From: Mycobacterium sp. SMC-8
GTDB taxonomy: Bacteria > Actinomycetota > Actinomycetes > Mycobacteriales > Mycobacteriaceae
Assembly: GCF_025263565.1 (NCBI RefSeq)
Contig: NZ_CP079868.1
Location: 1-64,000, forward strand
Reading direction: 5' to 3'
DNA length: 64,000 bases
Positions 9,853-18,830 of the stretch are shown piece by piece. A model generated the notes under the pieces. It was given only the letters and a program-made list of their open reading frames with translations. It did not search any database and was not told the origin of the DNA. The translations under genes and the position numbers were made by a program. How positions within the stretch are numbered: the first letter of the stretch is position 1; the number at the start of each line of letters is the position of its first letter.

Positions 9853-11283
9853 GGCGGGTTCAATCGGTCGTTGCAACACCGGGTTGTTGGAGTGAGTGTA
9901 GCTGTTGGGCAAAGACTTCGGCGGAGTCTTCCAGCCGAGGACCTTTCGGGGTCGGTTGTTGAGCGTCAGTGCGACCGCTTCGAGGTCTTGAGCCGACCAT
10001 CGAGATAAGTCGGTGCCTTTCGGAAAGTACTGACGCAGAACGCCATTGGTGTTCTCGTTAGTAGGCCGCTGCCATGGCGAGTGCGGGTCGGCGAAAAACA
10101 CCTTCGTTCCGGTGTCGAAGGTGAACTGGGCGTGCGCGGCCAACTCTTTGCCGCGGTCCCATGTCAACGTCTGACGCAGCTGCTTGGGTAGCTGTGCCAG
10201 TGAGGCGATCAGGGCAGCGTTCATCGCCTCGGCGCCGTAGCCGCTGAGCGCCGGCCCGTTCTTCACCGGCGGCGCCAGACCCCACCCCTCGAGGCGGGGA
10301 AGGTGAACCAGCATCACCGAGCGGCTCTTGCGTTCCACCACGGTGGCAATCGCCGACCGGCCCGCACCGATGATCAAATCACCCTCCCAATGCCCAGGAA
10401 CTGCGCGATCGGCGGCTTCGGCAGGGCGTTTGCTGATCACGACGTCCGCGGTGACATGTCCCTGCGGTTTGTTCTGTGTCCTGGCCCGCGGGACCCGCAG
10501 CGCACGACCGGTCCGCAGGCACGCGACCAATTCCCGTTTGAGCGCCCCACGCCCCTCGATGAACAAGGACTGATAGATCGCCTCATGGCTGATGCGCATG
10601 GACTCATCATCGGGGAAATCCAGCGGTAAGCGGTGGGCAATCTGTTCCGGGCTCCATGCTGTCGACCACCGTCGGTCTTGTCGGTGCGGCTTGTTGCGGC
10701 CGTTCCAGGCCTTGGTCTGCGGACCTGCGACGGCGGTGCCGTCGGGTCCGCGGACACTGCCATCGAGCCGCTGCTGCACGTACTCACGCAGCTGCGGGTT
10801 GACTGCCAGTTTCGCGGGTTTCGGGCGCTTTGCTGCTTGCTGGGCCTTCCACTGCGCCACCCCTGCGCGGTACACCTGCGTGCCGCTGCGGGTGGCTGCG
10901 TTGCGCCGCAGTTCCCGCGAAACTGTCGAGGGGTCACGCTTGATCTCGCGGGCGATCTCACGCACCCCGGCGCCCTGGGCGCGTAGCAGTGCGATCTCCT
11001 CCCGCTCGGCGAACGACAGATACCGGCCCGTGGGCTCATCCAGACTGATCGGCGTCATGCCGCCAGCGTGGTGGAACCACCTGGTCGCCACCGGTGTCGA
11101 CACGCCGACCTCTGCGGCTGCGTCGTCGGTGGAGACACCCTGGGCGATCAGCCGCCAAAACTGACGCTGCACCGACCGCGACGGGTCCGGGCGCCCTGGT
11201 GAGCGCATCGCAGGCCGCAACGCACGGTCAGCCGCCCACTGCCGTCGCCTACCAACCGATTCCGCGTCCTTACGCTTGGCCAC
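9553..11283 (-). CDS. IS30-family transposase, reading frame extended into IS3 orfB
   Basis: The IS30 part (about 476 residues) has an N-terminal HTH region, the IS30 signature (LSFAEREEIALLRAQG...IAREIKRDPSTVSRELRRN) and the DDE domain: GHWEGDLIIG, LTWDRGKELAAHAQF, and the Glu in PWQRPTNENTNGVLRQYFPKG. The frame meets no stop inside the element and runs through the terminal repeat at 9853 into the last 100 codons of IS3 orfB, giving 576 aa. The GTG start at 11283 is inside the right end. The C-terminal 100 residues are a chance in-frame addition, not a functional domain. Confidence 0.85.
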   Translation of the reverse strand: MAKRKDAESVGRRRQWAADRALRPAMRSPGRPDPSRSVQRQFWRLIAQGVSTDDAAAEVGVSTPVATRWFHHAGGMTPISLDEPTGRYLSFAEREEIALLRAQGAGVREIAREIKRDPSTVSRELRRNAATRSGTQVYRAGVAQWKAQQAAKRPKPAKLAVNPQLREYVQQRLDGSVRGPDGTAVAGPQTKAWNGRNKPHRQDRRWSTAWSPEQIAHRLPLDFPDDESMRISHEAIYQSLFIEGRGALKRELVACLRTGRALRVPRARTQNKPQGHVTADVVISKRPAEAADRAVPGHWEGDLIIGAGRSAIATVVERKSRSVMLVHLPRLEGWGLAPPVKNGPALSGYGAEAMNAALIASLAQLPKQLRQTLTWDRGKELAAHAQFTFDTGTKVFFADPHSPWQRPTNENTNGVLRQYFPKGTDLSRWSAQDLEAVALTLNNRPRKVLGWKTPPKSLPNSYTHSNNPVLQRPIEPAQYTSVAFTQRLIDEGVDPSVGSVGDALDNALAETTVGSFKNEVIRRQGPWRDVNQVELATAEWVMWFNTERPHEYLDDFTPEAVEKLHYDHRRIPPKAG

Positions 11284-11330
11284 ACCACACCTCCGTGATC
11301 AAGGTGTTGCGACGACCAGTTGAATCCGCC
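9853..11330 (-). mobile_element. IS30-family element inserted in IS3 orfB
   Basis: A 27-bp imperfect inverted repeat (GGCGGRTTCAAYYGGTCGTY followed by GCAACAC) forms the ends at 9853 and 11330. The 3-bp repeat CTG flanks it (9850-9852, 11331-11333). The insertion falls between Gln and Tyr of the conserved HSDAGSQ/YTS stretch in orfB. It is the innermost and therefore youngest of the four nested insertions here. Confidence 0.9.
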
Positions 11331-11999
11331 CTGGCTGCCCGCGTCGCTGTGGGCGATCAGCCCGTGCAGGCTGGTGGTTCCGTCCTGTGCGCGGGTGAAG
11401 AAGGCGTGCTCGACGGCGTCGAGGACCAGGTCGGTGGTCATCGTCCGGGCGGCCCGCCACCCGAGGATCCGACGGCTGTAGGCGTCGATGACGAACGCGA
11501 CGTAGACGAACCCCATCCAGGTCGAGACGTAGGTGAAGTCGGCTACCCACAACCGATTCGGTGCAGCCGCGTAGAACCGGCGGTCGACGAGGTCGGGGTA
11601 TCGGACGTGGGTGTCGTCGGCGACGGTCGTACGGTGCTTAGATCCGTAACGCGCACCCTCCCAACCGTTTTCACGCATCACCCGCTCCACGGTGCAGCGC
11701 GCCGCATCGTGATCTCGACCACGCAACCAGATCCAGAGTTTGCGCGATCCCAACGTCTGCACGAACTTCCCGGTCTTGCGGTCTTCCCTTGCCGCGGTGA
11801 TGATCTCGACCAACTCGGCGTCGCGGACCTGGCGCCGTGTCGGTGTCTTGGCGATCCACTCGTAGAACGTCGACGGGCTGATCGGCATGCCGTGCTCGGA
11901 GAGCACGGCGCACATGGGCTCGACACCCCAGCGCAGTCCGGCCCCGCCGTCGGGGCCGGCCACCTGCTGGTCCTTGTGTTCGGCGATGAACCGAATCAC
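11331..11999 (-). pseudogene. IS3 orfB, N-terminal part
   Basis: The transposase catalytic domain begins here, with the HTH_21-like region (MCAVLSEHGMPISPSTFYEW) and the rve core: LWVADFTYVSTWMGFVYVAF (first Asp) and GLIAHSDAGSQ (second Asp). It breaks at the IS30 boundary. The start overlaps the end of orfA by ATGA, and as in other IS3 elements a -1 frameshift probably makes the OrfAB fusion. Confidence 0.88.
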
Positions 12000-12319
12000 C
12001 GTCTCCCGGGCCGGTCGAGCTCGGCCCCGAAGAAAATCGCCGCTGCCTTCAAGATCTCATTGGCCCGACGCAGCTCGGCGATCTCCCTGCGCAGCGCCTT
12101 GTTCTCCTCGGCGATCTGAGTCGTCACCCCCGGCCGCTGGCCGGTATCGACCTCCGAACGCCGTATCCAGGTCCGCAACGTCTCCGGGGTGCCGATTCCC
12201 AACATGCCCGCGACCGCGGTGATCGCCGCCCACTGCGACGGGTACTGCGGGCGGACTTCGGCGACCATGCGCACCGCACGCTCACGAAGCTCCTCGGGGT
12301 ACTTGCTGACACGTCCCAT
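11996..12319 (-). CDS. IS3 orfA, HTH protein
   Basis: This 107-aa protein begins MGRVSKYPEELRERAVRMV, the standard HTH_Tnp_1 opening, and has a C-terminal coiled-coil heptad segment (EENKALRREIAELRRANEIL) used for transposase multimerisation. Its length and position directly before orfB fit the family. It is intact, although the element's orfB is not. Confidence 0.92.
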   Translation of the reverse strand: MGRVSKYPEELRERAVRMVAEVRPQYPSQWAAITAVAGMLGIGTPETLRTWIRRSEVDTGQRPGVTTQIAEENKALRREIAELRRANEILKAAAIFFGAELDRPGRR

Positions 12320-12370
12320 AACCCAGATCCTCCCAAGATCGGAAGTCTCCGGAAACGCCGGGACGGGTCA

Positions 12371-12791
12371 ATCCGACCGACAGGTGCGTCTTTCCGGTGC
12401 CCGGTGGGCCGATGAGCAGGATGTTGGTCGCTGATTCCAGATAGCGGCAGGTGCCCAGTTCGTCGATGAGCTTGCGGTCGATGCCCGCGGCGGCGTCGAC
12501 ATCGAAGTCGGCCAGGGTGGCCGGGGTGGGGATGCAGGCGAACCGCAGCCGGCCGGCCAGTCGGCGGGCGGTGCTGGCCTCGACTTCGACGGCGAGCAGC
12601 CGTTCGAGTGCCACGGTCAGCGACAGTCCCTCGGAGCTGGCTTCGTCGAGTACCGCGGGCAGGGCTTCGGCGCAGGCGTGCAGTTTGAGCGCGGCCAGAT
12701 GGGAGCGCAGTTGTTGGTATCTGCTGGCCGATGCCGACGGCGTCTCATCGGTGGTCGTGGTGGTCTTCTTGGTGCGTGGGGTGGGGGTCAT
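12371..12791 (-). pseudogene. istB: istB of IS21 B, 5' part
   Basis: The N-terminal part of IstB begins with a Thr-rich leader, then RYQQLRSHLAALKLHACAEA, and carries the Walker A motif GPPGTGKTH. It ends at the IS3 boundary. Its start overlaps the stop of istA by four bases, the usual IS21 coupling. Confidence 0.9.
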
Positions 12792-14147
12792 TGGATGGTC
12801 CTTCGTTGGGCGGCCCGCTCGTAGGCAGACAGGTCGATGACGGTGGAATCGGTTGACGGCGTTGTTGTCTCGGATATCTCGGGATCGTCAGATGCGAGCC
12901 GAAGTAGTTGTGCGGCAGCGGCTTTGGCGGCCAGGCCGGGTGGGATGCGTTCCTTGCGGCGGTGTGGACGCCCGGTGGCCGCGGTCGCCATGGCCGCGGC
13001 GTCCAGGGCGATGACATGACCGCTGTCGCGGACCATCACCCCGAGCCCGTCAGCGGCCATCCGGTGCCGCGCGATCACGATCCCGCCGGTGGTGGCGATG
13101 TCGCAGAACTCACCCCCGACCGGATGCGACACCACCACCTGGGCGGCGGCGAGCTCTGGTGGCACCGAGTAGCGGTTGCCGCGGTAGGACACCAGCGCTT
13201 GGCGCGAGGCCGTGCGAGCCTCGGAGACGATCACCGGATACGCCTGCGCCGGCACCGGGTGCAGGGGCTCGGCCTTGGCGATTACGGCGACCGAGGACCG
13301 CCCGTCGGCAGTGGCCCGCAGCCGGGTGTCACCACGGACCCGCGCGAAGCGGTCCAGGCTGGCTTGAGCCATCTCGACGGTGGCTTCGTCGGCCAGGGTG
13401 CGCCACCAGCGCTGCGCCGCAGTGTGGTTGACCTTCTCCACCACGCCCTTGCGGTTGCCGCGCCGGGCCGGGCAGATCGCCACCGAGACCCCGTAGTGCT
13501 TGGCCACCCCAGCGAACGAGGCGGTCACCCGGCCGCTGCCGGGATCACAGACCGTGGCCATCCGGTCGAACCGCCACACCCGGGTCAAGCCACCGAGATC
13601 ACGGGCCACGCGGTCCAGCCCGGCGACCAGGTGCGGCTGATCCTCGCTCGCCGCCAGGAAGCCGCGCCACTTACCGGAATGCGCCAGCGACCCGACCAAC
13701 AGATGTGCGGTCTTGCCCCAGCCCCACGATGCCGGCGGATTGGGCAATTCCAGCCAGTCCCATTGGGTTTCATCACCCGGGGCGTGCGGGATCACCGCGT
13801 TCGGGCGATCGGTGGCCGTGCGGCAGGCTTCACAGACTGGACGTAGATCCCGGGCGCGGATGTTGCGGGTCAAGCTCTGATACGACAGCGGAAACCCCAG
13901 GTCCTCGAGCTCGTCGAATAGGGTGCGCGCCCACAGGTGCGGGTCCTCGGTCAGCCGCGCGACCACATAGTCGATGAACGGATCAAACGGATCCGGGTCG
14001 GGGCGGGCTCGCACCCCGGGTGCCGCCACCGGCCAGATACTTGCGGACCGTCTTACGGTCGAAACCGGTGTGGCGGGCGATCGCCGAGATCGACCAACCA
14101 CGCTTGCGTAGGGCATGTACTTCCACATCGTCCTCCCATGTGAGCAT
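12788..14147 (-). pseudogene. istA: istA of IS21 B, one frameshift
   Basis: This is the IS21 DDE transposase. The natural start is the ATG at 14147 (MLTWEDDVEVHALRKRGWS...), giving an HTH domain with FDRKTVRKYL. Near 14015-14030 one base is lost or gained, and the remainder continues as VRARPDPDPFDPFIDYVVAR. The catalytic core includes GDETQWDWLELP, and later VEKVNHTAAQRWWRTL. Apart from the single indel all ~450 residues are present, so the gene may be functional in reality. Confidence 0.85.
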
Positions 14148-14153
14148 GAGAAA

Positions 14154-14214
14154 GCGGGCCTCCTTCGGACAGTGCTGCAGGCGTTAGACACCAGCAGCAT
14201 CGAAGGAGGCCCGC
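14154..14214. promoter_or_regulatory. Long hairpin in the istA leader of IS21 B
   Basis: Perfect 14-base arms GCGGGCCTCCTTCG (14154-14167) and CGAAGGAGGCCCGC (14201-14214) enclose a 33-base loop, a few bases upstream of the istA start at 14147 and inside the element end. It could act as a terminator or attenuator shielding istA from outside transcription, or sequester a ribosome-binding site; GGAGG lies in one arm. Confidence 0.5.
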
Positions 14215-14285
14215 CCTTCTCGGCGGAGCCACACGGGTGGGGAATTTCGATGAGCGTCAGTGGGGAATTTCAGTGAGCGCCGTCA

Positions 14286-14754
14286 CCAGGCGGGCCACCC
14301 ATTCCGAGGCGGTGGCGAATAAGGTTCGGTGGCCGGCCTGGCAGGCCCGGATCGCGATCCCGATCGCCAGATGGGTCTTGCCGGTGCCCGGTGGGCCGAG
14401 GAACACGACGTTGTCCTTGGCGGCGACGAAGTCCAGGGTGCCCAGATGGGCGATCAGGTCCCGTTTGAGGCCACGGGCATGGTCGAAGTCGAACTCCTCG
14501 AGAGACTTTCGTGACGGAAATCGCGCGGCCCGGATGCGGCCCTCCCCGCCATGGGACTCCCGGGCGGAGACTTCGCGCTGCAGACAGGCCACCAGGAATT
14601 CCTCATGGGTCCACGATTCGGTTCGGGCCCGCTCGGCCAGCCGTGACACCGCTTCGCGCATCGTGGGTGCCTTCAAGGCGCGGGTCAGGTAGGCGATCTC
14701 GGCGGTCAGATCCCGGTTGGTCGATGTCGCGGCCCGGGTGGTCTTGGCGGTCAT
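14286..14754 (-). pseudogene. istB: istB of IS21 A, 5' part
   Basis: The N-terminal half of the helper ATPase has LTAEIAYLTRALKAPTMREA and the Walker A motif FLGPPGTGKTHLAIGI. It is cut by IS21 B after codons for ATASEWVARL. Its start overlaps the istA stop at 14751. Confidence 0.9.
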
Positions 14755-16009
14755 GAGGCGAACCCGCCGTCACCGAGGTCGATACCCAGGGCGGTGTCGT
14801 AGTCAGTCAGCGACCGCTGCTCGACACACAACGGGTCATCGTGTTCCCGGTTTGGGCGCAAGGCACTGACCCTGTTGTGCTGCAACTGGTTCGCTGCCTC
14901 ACGGTGCTCGGGGTCGGTGATCGTCTGATGCCACGCCCACACCCGTTCGTGCTCGGCGACGGTCTTGCCGTCACAGAACACGACCACCCGGTCCAGGTCG
15001 GCGATCACCTCGATGCGCCGCCCGATCACCGCGGGGTGCACCGAGTAGTCGTTGGAGTCCAGCCGGATGTAGTGATCGCGGGCCAACCGGGTCGAGTTGC
15101 GCCAGCCCACCTCCGGAGCCACCGGCGGCAACGTGAGCATGGCCGCCAGGTCTGCTCCGATCCGATCGGTCGGCGCACACCCCAACACGCGACGCCGACG
15201 GGTGTTGACCACATTCAGCCACTTCTGCAGCTGATAGTTGAAGTCCCCGGGCCCGGTGAAACTGCGACCCGGCAGAAACGACCTCTCCAAGTAGTCGTGG
15301 CTGCGCTCGACGATGCCCTTGTGCTCGGGCTCTCCGCCCTTGAGCACGATGACCTTGGTGCCCAGGACCCCGCGGAATGCCTGGCAGTCCCGGGTTAGTT
15401 CGGTCCTTCCGGCTCGCCACCGCCCGACCGCGCCCTCGCCGTCCCAGACCAGGGTGCGGGGCACCGCACCCAGCGCGGCGATCAGGTTCCACCAGCCGGC
15501 GAACAGGTCCTCGGCCCGCCGCGACGGGATCAGGATCGCCGAGAGCCACCGCGAGTACCCCAGCACCATCGTCAGCACCGGCAACTGCAACGCGGTCCGG
15601 GTCTGCCCATAGCCGACCGGAAGCGTCGTGGGTGGGAACCACAGGTCGCACTGCGCGATATCCCCGGCGTCATAGGACGTGCGCCCGGCAGGGTCCGGGG
15701 CAGATACGCCGGGCGCAGCTCCCGGACCCGTTCCTTGAACACCGTGATGCCCCGCGTCCAGCCGACCCGCTCGGCGATCACCGTGGCCGGCATCGTCGGC
15801 ACCGCTGCTAGCTGCGCCCGGATCGCGTCCTCGAACGCATCCACCGCTGACCCCGCCGGCCTGCGCACGTACTTCGGCGGCCCGTCGGAGGCCACCGCCG
15901 CCCGCACCGTGTTGCGCGAGATCCCCAACGTCCTGGCAATCAACTTGATCGGCAACCCCTCGGTCTTATGCAACCGGCGGATCTCAGCCCAATCCTCCAC
16001 TGACAACAC
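14751..16009 (-). pseudogene. istA: istA of IS21 A, one frameshift
   Basis: The N-terminal frame (16009 to about 15700) holds an HTH domain (LPIKLIARTLGISRNTVRAA). After a one-base shift near 15690 the second frame gives the catalytic core: LQLPVLTMVLGYSRW, then LVWDGEGAVGRW (second Asp) and HKGIVERSHDYLERSFLPGR (final Glu). The two parts together match a full-length ~410-aa IS21 transposase of the shorter subgroup. The shift lies in a GC-rich stretch and could be a sequencing error. Confidence 0.85.
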
Positions 16010-16084
16010 TCCTTCTCCTCTCGGCTCGTAAGCCGAGACTCAGACGAAGGGGGTCAAAATTCACCCGCCGACACGGGGTTAGTT

Positions 16085-16171
16085 TTCAGGCGACGCCGAC
16101 ATACAGCACGGACTCCTGGCGAACAAGCTGACGTATTGACGGCGTTGGCTCATCAGCTAGACGCAACCTCG
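16085..16171 (+). pseudogene. Middle fragment of the SEC-C gene, between two IS21 elements
   Basis: These 29 codons read FRRRRHTARTPGEQADVLTA and on to HQLDATS, in frame with GTT at 8607-8609 and with CAC at 20645. The fragment is bounded by the TAGTT duplication of IS21 A and the CTCG duplication of IS21 C. It has no start or stop of its own. Confidence 0.75.
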
Positions 16172-16330
16172 TGTCGTCTGCCAGGAGGATGGGACCAGTG
16201 TGAGCTGATTTTGCCAGGGTGATGGGACCACCTGGATTGCCAGTTATGGGACCACCGGCGCGTCGCGTCGGTGGTCCCTTCATCTGTTCGTTTGATCGCC
16301 GTGACGGTCGAAGTCACGGAGGCGGCGGGC

Positions 16331-17953
16331 ATGGCTTTTCGGGAGGTCAGTGTGAACGAGATCAGGGAAGTGCTGCGGGTGTGGCTGGGGGTCGCCGGGC
16401 TACCGGCACCGGGCTACCGCACGATCGCCGCGCATTGCGGCGTGGACCGCAAAACTGTGCGCCGCTACGTCGAGGCTGCGCAAGCGGCTGGTCTGCACCG
16501 CAGCGACGGCGTTGAGGCCGTCGATGACGGGTTGATCGGGGCTGTCGCCGACGCGGTGCGCCCGGTACGCCCGGATGGCCACGGCGCAGCGTGGGAACAG
16601 CTGCTGGGGTTCGAGGACCAGATCACCGCGTGGGTGGCCGGCGAGGGTGAGCAGCGTCCGTTGACGATCACCAAGATCGAGACCCTGCTGGCCCGTCAGG
16701 GGTGCGTGGTGCCGTATCGCACGTTGAACCGATTCGCCGGTGAGCGTTGCGGTTTCGGCCGCAAGGACACCACGGTGCGGGTCGCCGACGGGGATCCCGG
16801 GGTGGAATGCCAGATCGATTTCGGCTACCTCGGGATGCTCACCGACGCCGATGGTGGGCGGCGCCGCAAGGTGCACGCGCTGATCTTCACCGCCGTCTAC
16901 TCCCGGCACATGTTCGTGTGGCTGACCTACTCGCAGACCCTGGTGGCGGTGATCGCCGGATGTCAGGCGGCGTGGGAGTTCTTCGGAGGGGTGTTCGCGG
17001 TGCTGATCCCGGACAACCTCAAGCCGGTGATCGCCGCCGCTGATGCGGTCAATCCCCGATTCACCCAGGGGTGGCTCGACTACGCCGGTCATGTCGGGTT
17101 CCTCACCGACCCGGCTCGGGTGCGCTCCCCAAAGGACAAACCGCGAGTGGAGCGTGCGGTGCAGTACGTGCGCCGAAACTTCTGGGACGGTGAAACATTC
17201 GCCAGTATTGAGCAGGCGCAGCAGGCTGTCACCGTGTGGTGTCTTCGTACTGCCGGGACCCGCATCCACGGCACCACCTGCGCACGGCCGGTGGAGGTGT
17301 TCACCACCGAGGAGCAACCGCTGCTGCTGGCGGTGCCGGGGGCCTACGACGTGCCGGTGTTCAAAGCGGTCAAGGTGCACCGCGACTTCCACGCCGAGGT
17401 CGCCAAAGCCCTCTACTCGCTTCCTGAGCAGTGGATCGGGCACACCCTCGACGTGCGTGCTGACGGTGAGCTGGTGAAGTTCTATCACCGCGGTGTGCTG
17501 GTCAAAGTCCATCCTCGTCAGCCTGCGGGAGGCCGCAGTACCGACCGCGCTGATCTACCCGAACACAAAGTCGGTTACGCGCTGCGGGACTTAACGACGC
17601 TGATCGCCACCTGCGCCGCCTATGGCCCGAACGTCGGGATCTACGCCGAACGCATCCTCGACGATCCGCTGCCGTGGACGCGGATGCGCACCGTCTACCG
17701 ACTCCAGGGCCTGGTGCGCCGTTACGGCGCGCAGCGTGTCGAGCAGGCATGTTCGGTGGCACTGGATCTCGACGTCGTCTCGGTCAACAAGATCGCCTCG
17801 ATGCTCGAGCGCGCCACCGAGAACACGATCCCGGCACTGCCGCTGGCCGTCGGCCAAACCGCTACCCGGTTCTCGCGCGATCCATCCGAATTCGGCACCA
17901 CCTCAACATCATTGACCGTCATCGCCAATGCCGACTCCGAGGAGACCTGCTGA
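16331..17953 (+). CDS. istA: istA of IS21 C, DDE transposase
   Basis: This is an intact IS21 transposase of 540 residues. It has an N-terminal HTH (YRTIAAHCGVDRKTVRRYVE) and an RNase H-fold core with CQIDFGYLG (first Asp), AVLIPDNLKPVI (second Asp) and SPKDKPRVERAVQYV (Glu). The C-terminal part has the beta-barrel and basic tail usual for the family. The ATG at 16331 is preferred to the upstream frame start at 16271 because it follows a GGAG-like site and avoids translating the terminal repeat region. It is followed at once by istB, one base after the stop. Confidence 0.92.
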   Translation: MAFREVSVNEIREVLRVWLGVAGLPAPGYRTIAAHCGVDRKTVRRYVEAAQAAGLHRSDGVEAVDDGLIGAVADAVRPVRPDGHGAAWEQLLGFEDQITAWVAGEGEQRPLTITKIETLLARQGCVVPYRTLNRFAGERCGFGRKDTTVRVADGDPGVECQIDFGYLGMLTDADGGRRRKVHALIFTAVYSRHMFVWLTYSQTLVAVIAGCQAAWEFFGGVFAVLIPDNLKPVIAAADAVNPRFTQGWLDYAGHVGFLTDPARVRSPKDKPRVERAVQYVRRNFWDGETFASIEQAQQAVTVWCLRTAGTRIHGTTCARPVEVFTTEEQPLLLAVPGAYDVPVFKAVKVHRDFHAEVAKALYSLPEQWIGHTLDVRADGELVKFYHRGVLVKVHPRQPAGGRSTDRADLPEHKVGYALRDLTTLIATCAAYGPNVGIYAERILDDPLPWTRMRTVYRLQGLVRRYGAQRVEQACSVALDLDVVSVNKIASMLERATENTIPALPLAVGQTATRFSRDPSEFGTTSTSLTVIANADSEETC

Positions 17954-17954
17954 T

Positions 17955-18755
17955 ATGACCACTACCAACCGCGTGGCCGCAGACCCGGTCGGCGCCGACC
18001 TGCTCCGACTGCTCAAAGCGCTCAAGCTCGGCGCCCTGGCCGACACCCTGCCCGAACGGGCCGCACTGGCCCGCCAGCACAAACTCAGCCACATCGGATT
18101 CCTCGAAACACTTCTTGCCGACGAAGTATCCCGACGCGAATCCCGATCAGCCGCCCTGCGGGCGGCCAAAGCCGGACTCGACCCGACGATGCGCTTCGAC
18201 TCCTGGACCGCACAACAGGACCTGCGCTACGACCGTACCCTGCTCGGCGACCTGACCTCGCTACGATTCCTCGACGCCGGACAGTCCGCAATCATCCTCG
18301 GGCCCGTGGGCGTAGGCAAAACACATCTGGCAACAGCACTGGGGCACTTGGCCATTCGTCGCCGCCACACCGTCCTGTTCGCCCGATCCGACAAACTGTT
18401 CACCCGGCTACGCGCCGCCCGACTCGACCACACCGTCGACGCCGAGATCCGCCGACTGGCGGCCGTCGACGTCCTCATCATCGACGACTTCGCGCTGCGA
18501 CCCCTCGACGCCACCGAAACCAGCGACTTCTACGAAATCGTCGTCGAACGCCACCAAACCAAGACCACCATCGTGACATCAAACCGGGAACCCGCCGAAT
18601 GGCTGACCATGACCGCCGACACCCTGCTCGCCCAATCAGCCATCGACCGACTCACCGCTGCGGCCCACACCCTGGTCATCGAAGGACCGTCCTACCGCCA
18701 ACGCACCCGACCCGGTCAGCTTGACCCAGAGGGACCCGACGAGCATCCTCGATAA
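17955..18755 (+). CDS. istB: istB of IS21 C, AAA+ helper ATPase
   Basis: This is an intact 266-aa IstB. Walker A is GPVGVGKTHLATAL, slightly unlike the usual GPPGTGKT, and Walker B is VDVLIIDDFAL. The sensor region TIVTSNREPAEW follows. It assembles with IstA to choose the target and activate strand transfer. The ATG at 17955 lies directly after the istA stop. Confidence 0.93.
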   Translation: MTTTNRVAADPVGADLLRLLKALKLGALADTLPERAALARQHKLSHIGFLETLLADEVSRRESRSAALRAAKAGLDPTMRFDSWTAQQDLRYDRTLLGDLTSLRFLDAGQSAIILGPVGVGKTHLATALGHLAIRRRHTVLFARSDKLFTRLRAARLDHTVDAEIRRLAAVDVLIIDDFALRPLDATETSDFYEIVVERHQTKTTIVTSNREPAEWLTMTADTLLAQSAIDRLTAAAHTLVIEGPSYRQRTRPGQLDPEGPDEHPR

Positions 18756-18785
18756 CGCGCCACGGTGGTCCCATCCCCCTGGCAA

Positions 18786-18830
18786 TCAGGTGGTCCCATC
18801 ACCCTGGCAAGCGACACTCGCACCGCCTGG
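18786..18830. repeat. Left copy of the 45-bp duplication flanking IS1634-like copy B
   Basis: Identical to 20610-20654. It contains the right terminal repeat of IS21 C, the CTCG duplication and 10 bases of the host SEC-C gene. It ends exactly where the IS1634 terminal repeat starts. Confidence 0.92.

Larger units (their letters stand above)
9514..12370 (-). mobile_element. IS3-family element inserted in istB of IS21 B
   Basis: Inverted repeats TGACCCGTCCCGGCG(N)2TCCGGAGACT lie at both ends (9514 and, complementary, 12370), with a 3-bp ATC direct repeat (9511-9513, 12371-12373). The element has the two-gene orfA/orfB organisation of the family. It is itself interrupted by an IS30 at 9853-11330. 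Confidence 0.88.
9018..14285 (-). mobile_element. IS21-family element B, inserted in istB of IS21 A
   Basis: The ends TGACGGCGCTCATCGAAAGT (9018) and, complementary, TGACGGCGCTCACTGAAATT (14285) are inverted repeats. Each end has a second GAAATTCCCCACC copy inside, the multiple terminal repeats typical of IS21. CCAG flanks both sides (9014-9017 and 14286-14289). Without the nested IS3 and IS30 the element is about 2.4 kb, the usual IS21 size. Confidence 0.88.
8610..16079 (-). mobile_element. IS21-family element A, containing IS21 B, IS3 and IS30
   Basis: IstA/IstB-type genes on the minus strand are bounded by related ends: TGTCAACGGCGG near 8614 and, complementary, TGTCGGCGGG near 16073, followed inward by TTGACCCC repeats. 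The flanks share TAGTT (8605-8609 and 16080-16084). Removing the element with one TAGTT restores the SEC-C reading frame, which strongly supports these limits. About 5.27 kb of its 7.47 kb is the nested IS21 B with its own nested elements. Confidence 0.85.
16172..18816 (+). mobile_element. IS21-family element C
   Basis: The ends TGTCGTCTGCCAGGAGGATG (16172) and, complementary, TGTCGCTTGCCAGGGTGATG (18816) are inverted repeats. Further internal GCCAGG-TGGGACCA copies stand at both ends. CTCG flanks the element (16168-16171, 18817-18820). IS1634-like copy B inserted 10 bases beyond the right CTCG, and its 45-bp duplication copies the right end of this IS21. Confidence 0.88.

Noticed and set aside
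9553..11283. A genuine fusion of IS30 transposase with a second DDE domain
   Set aside because: The C-terminal 100 residues are exactly the end of IS3 orfB, and the IS30 terminal repeat and CTG duplication mark the join; the fusion is a by-product of insertion.
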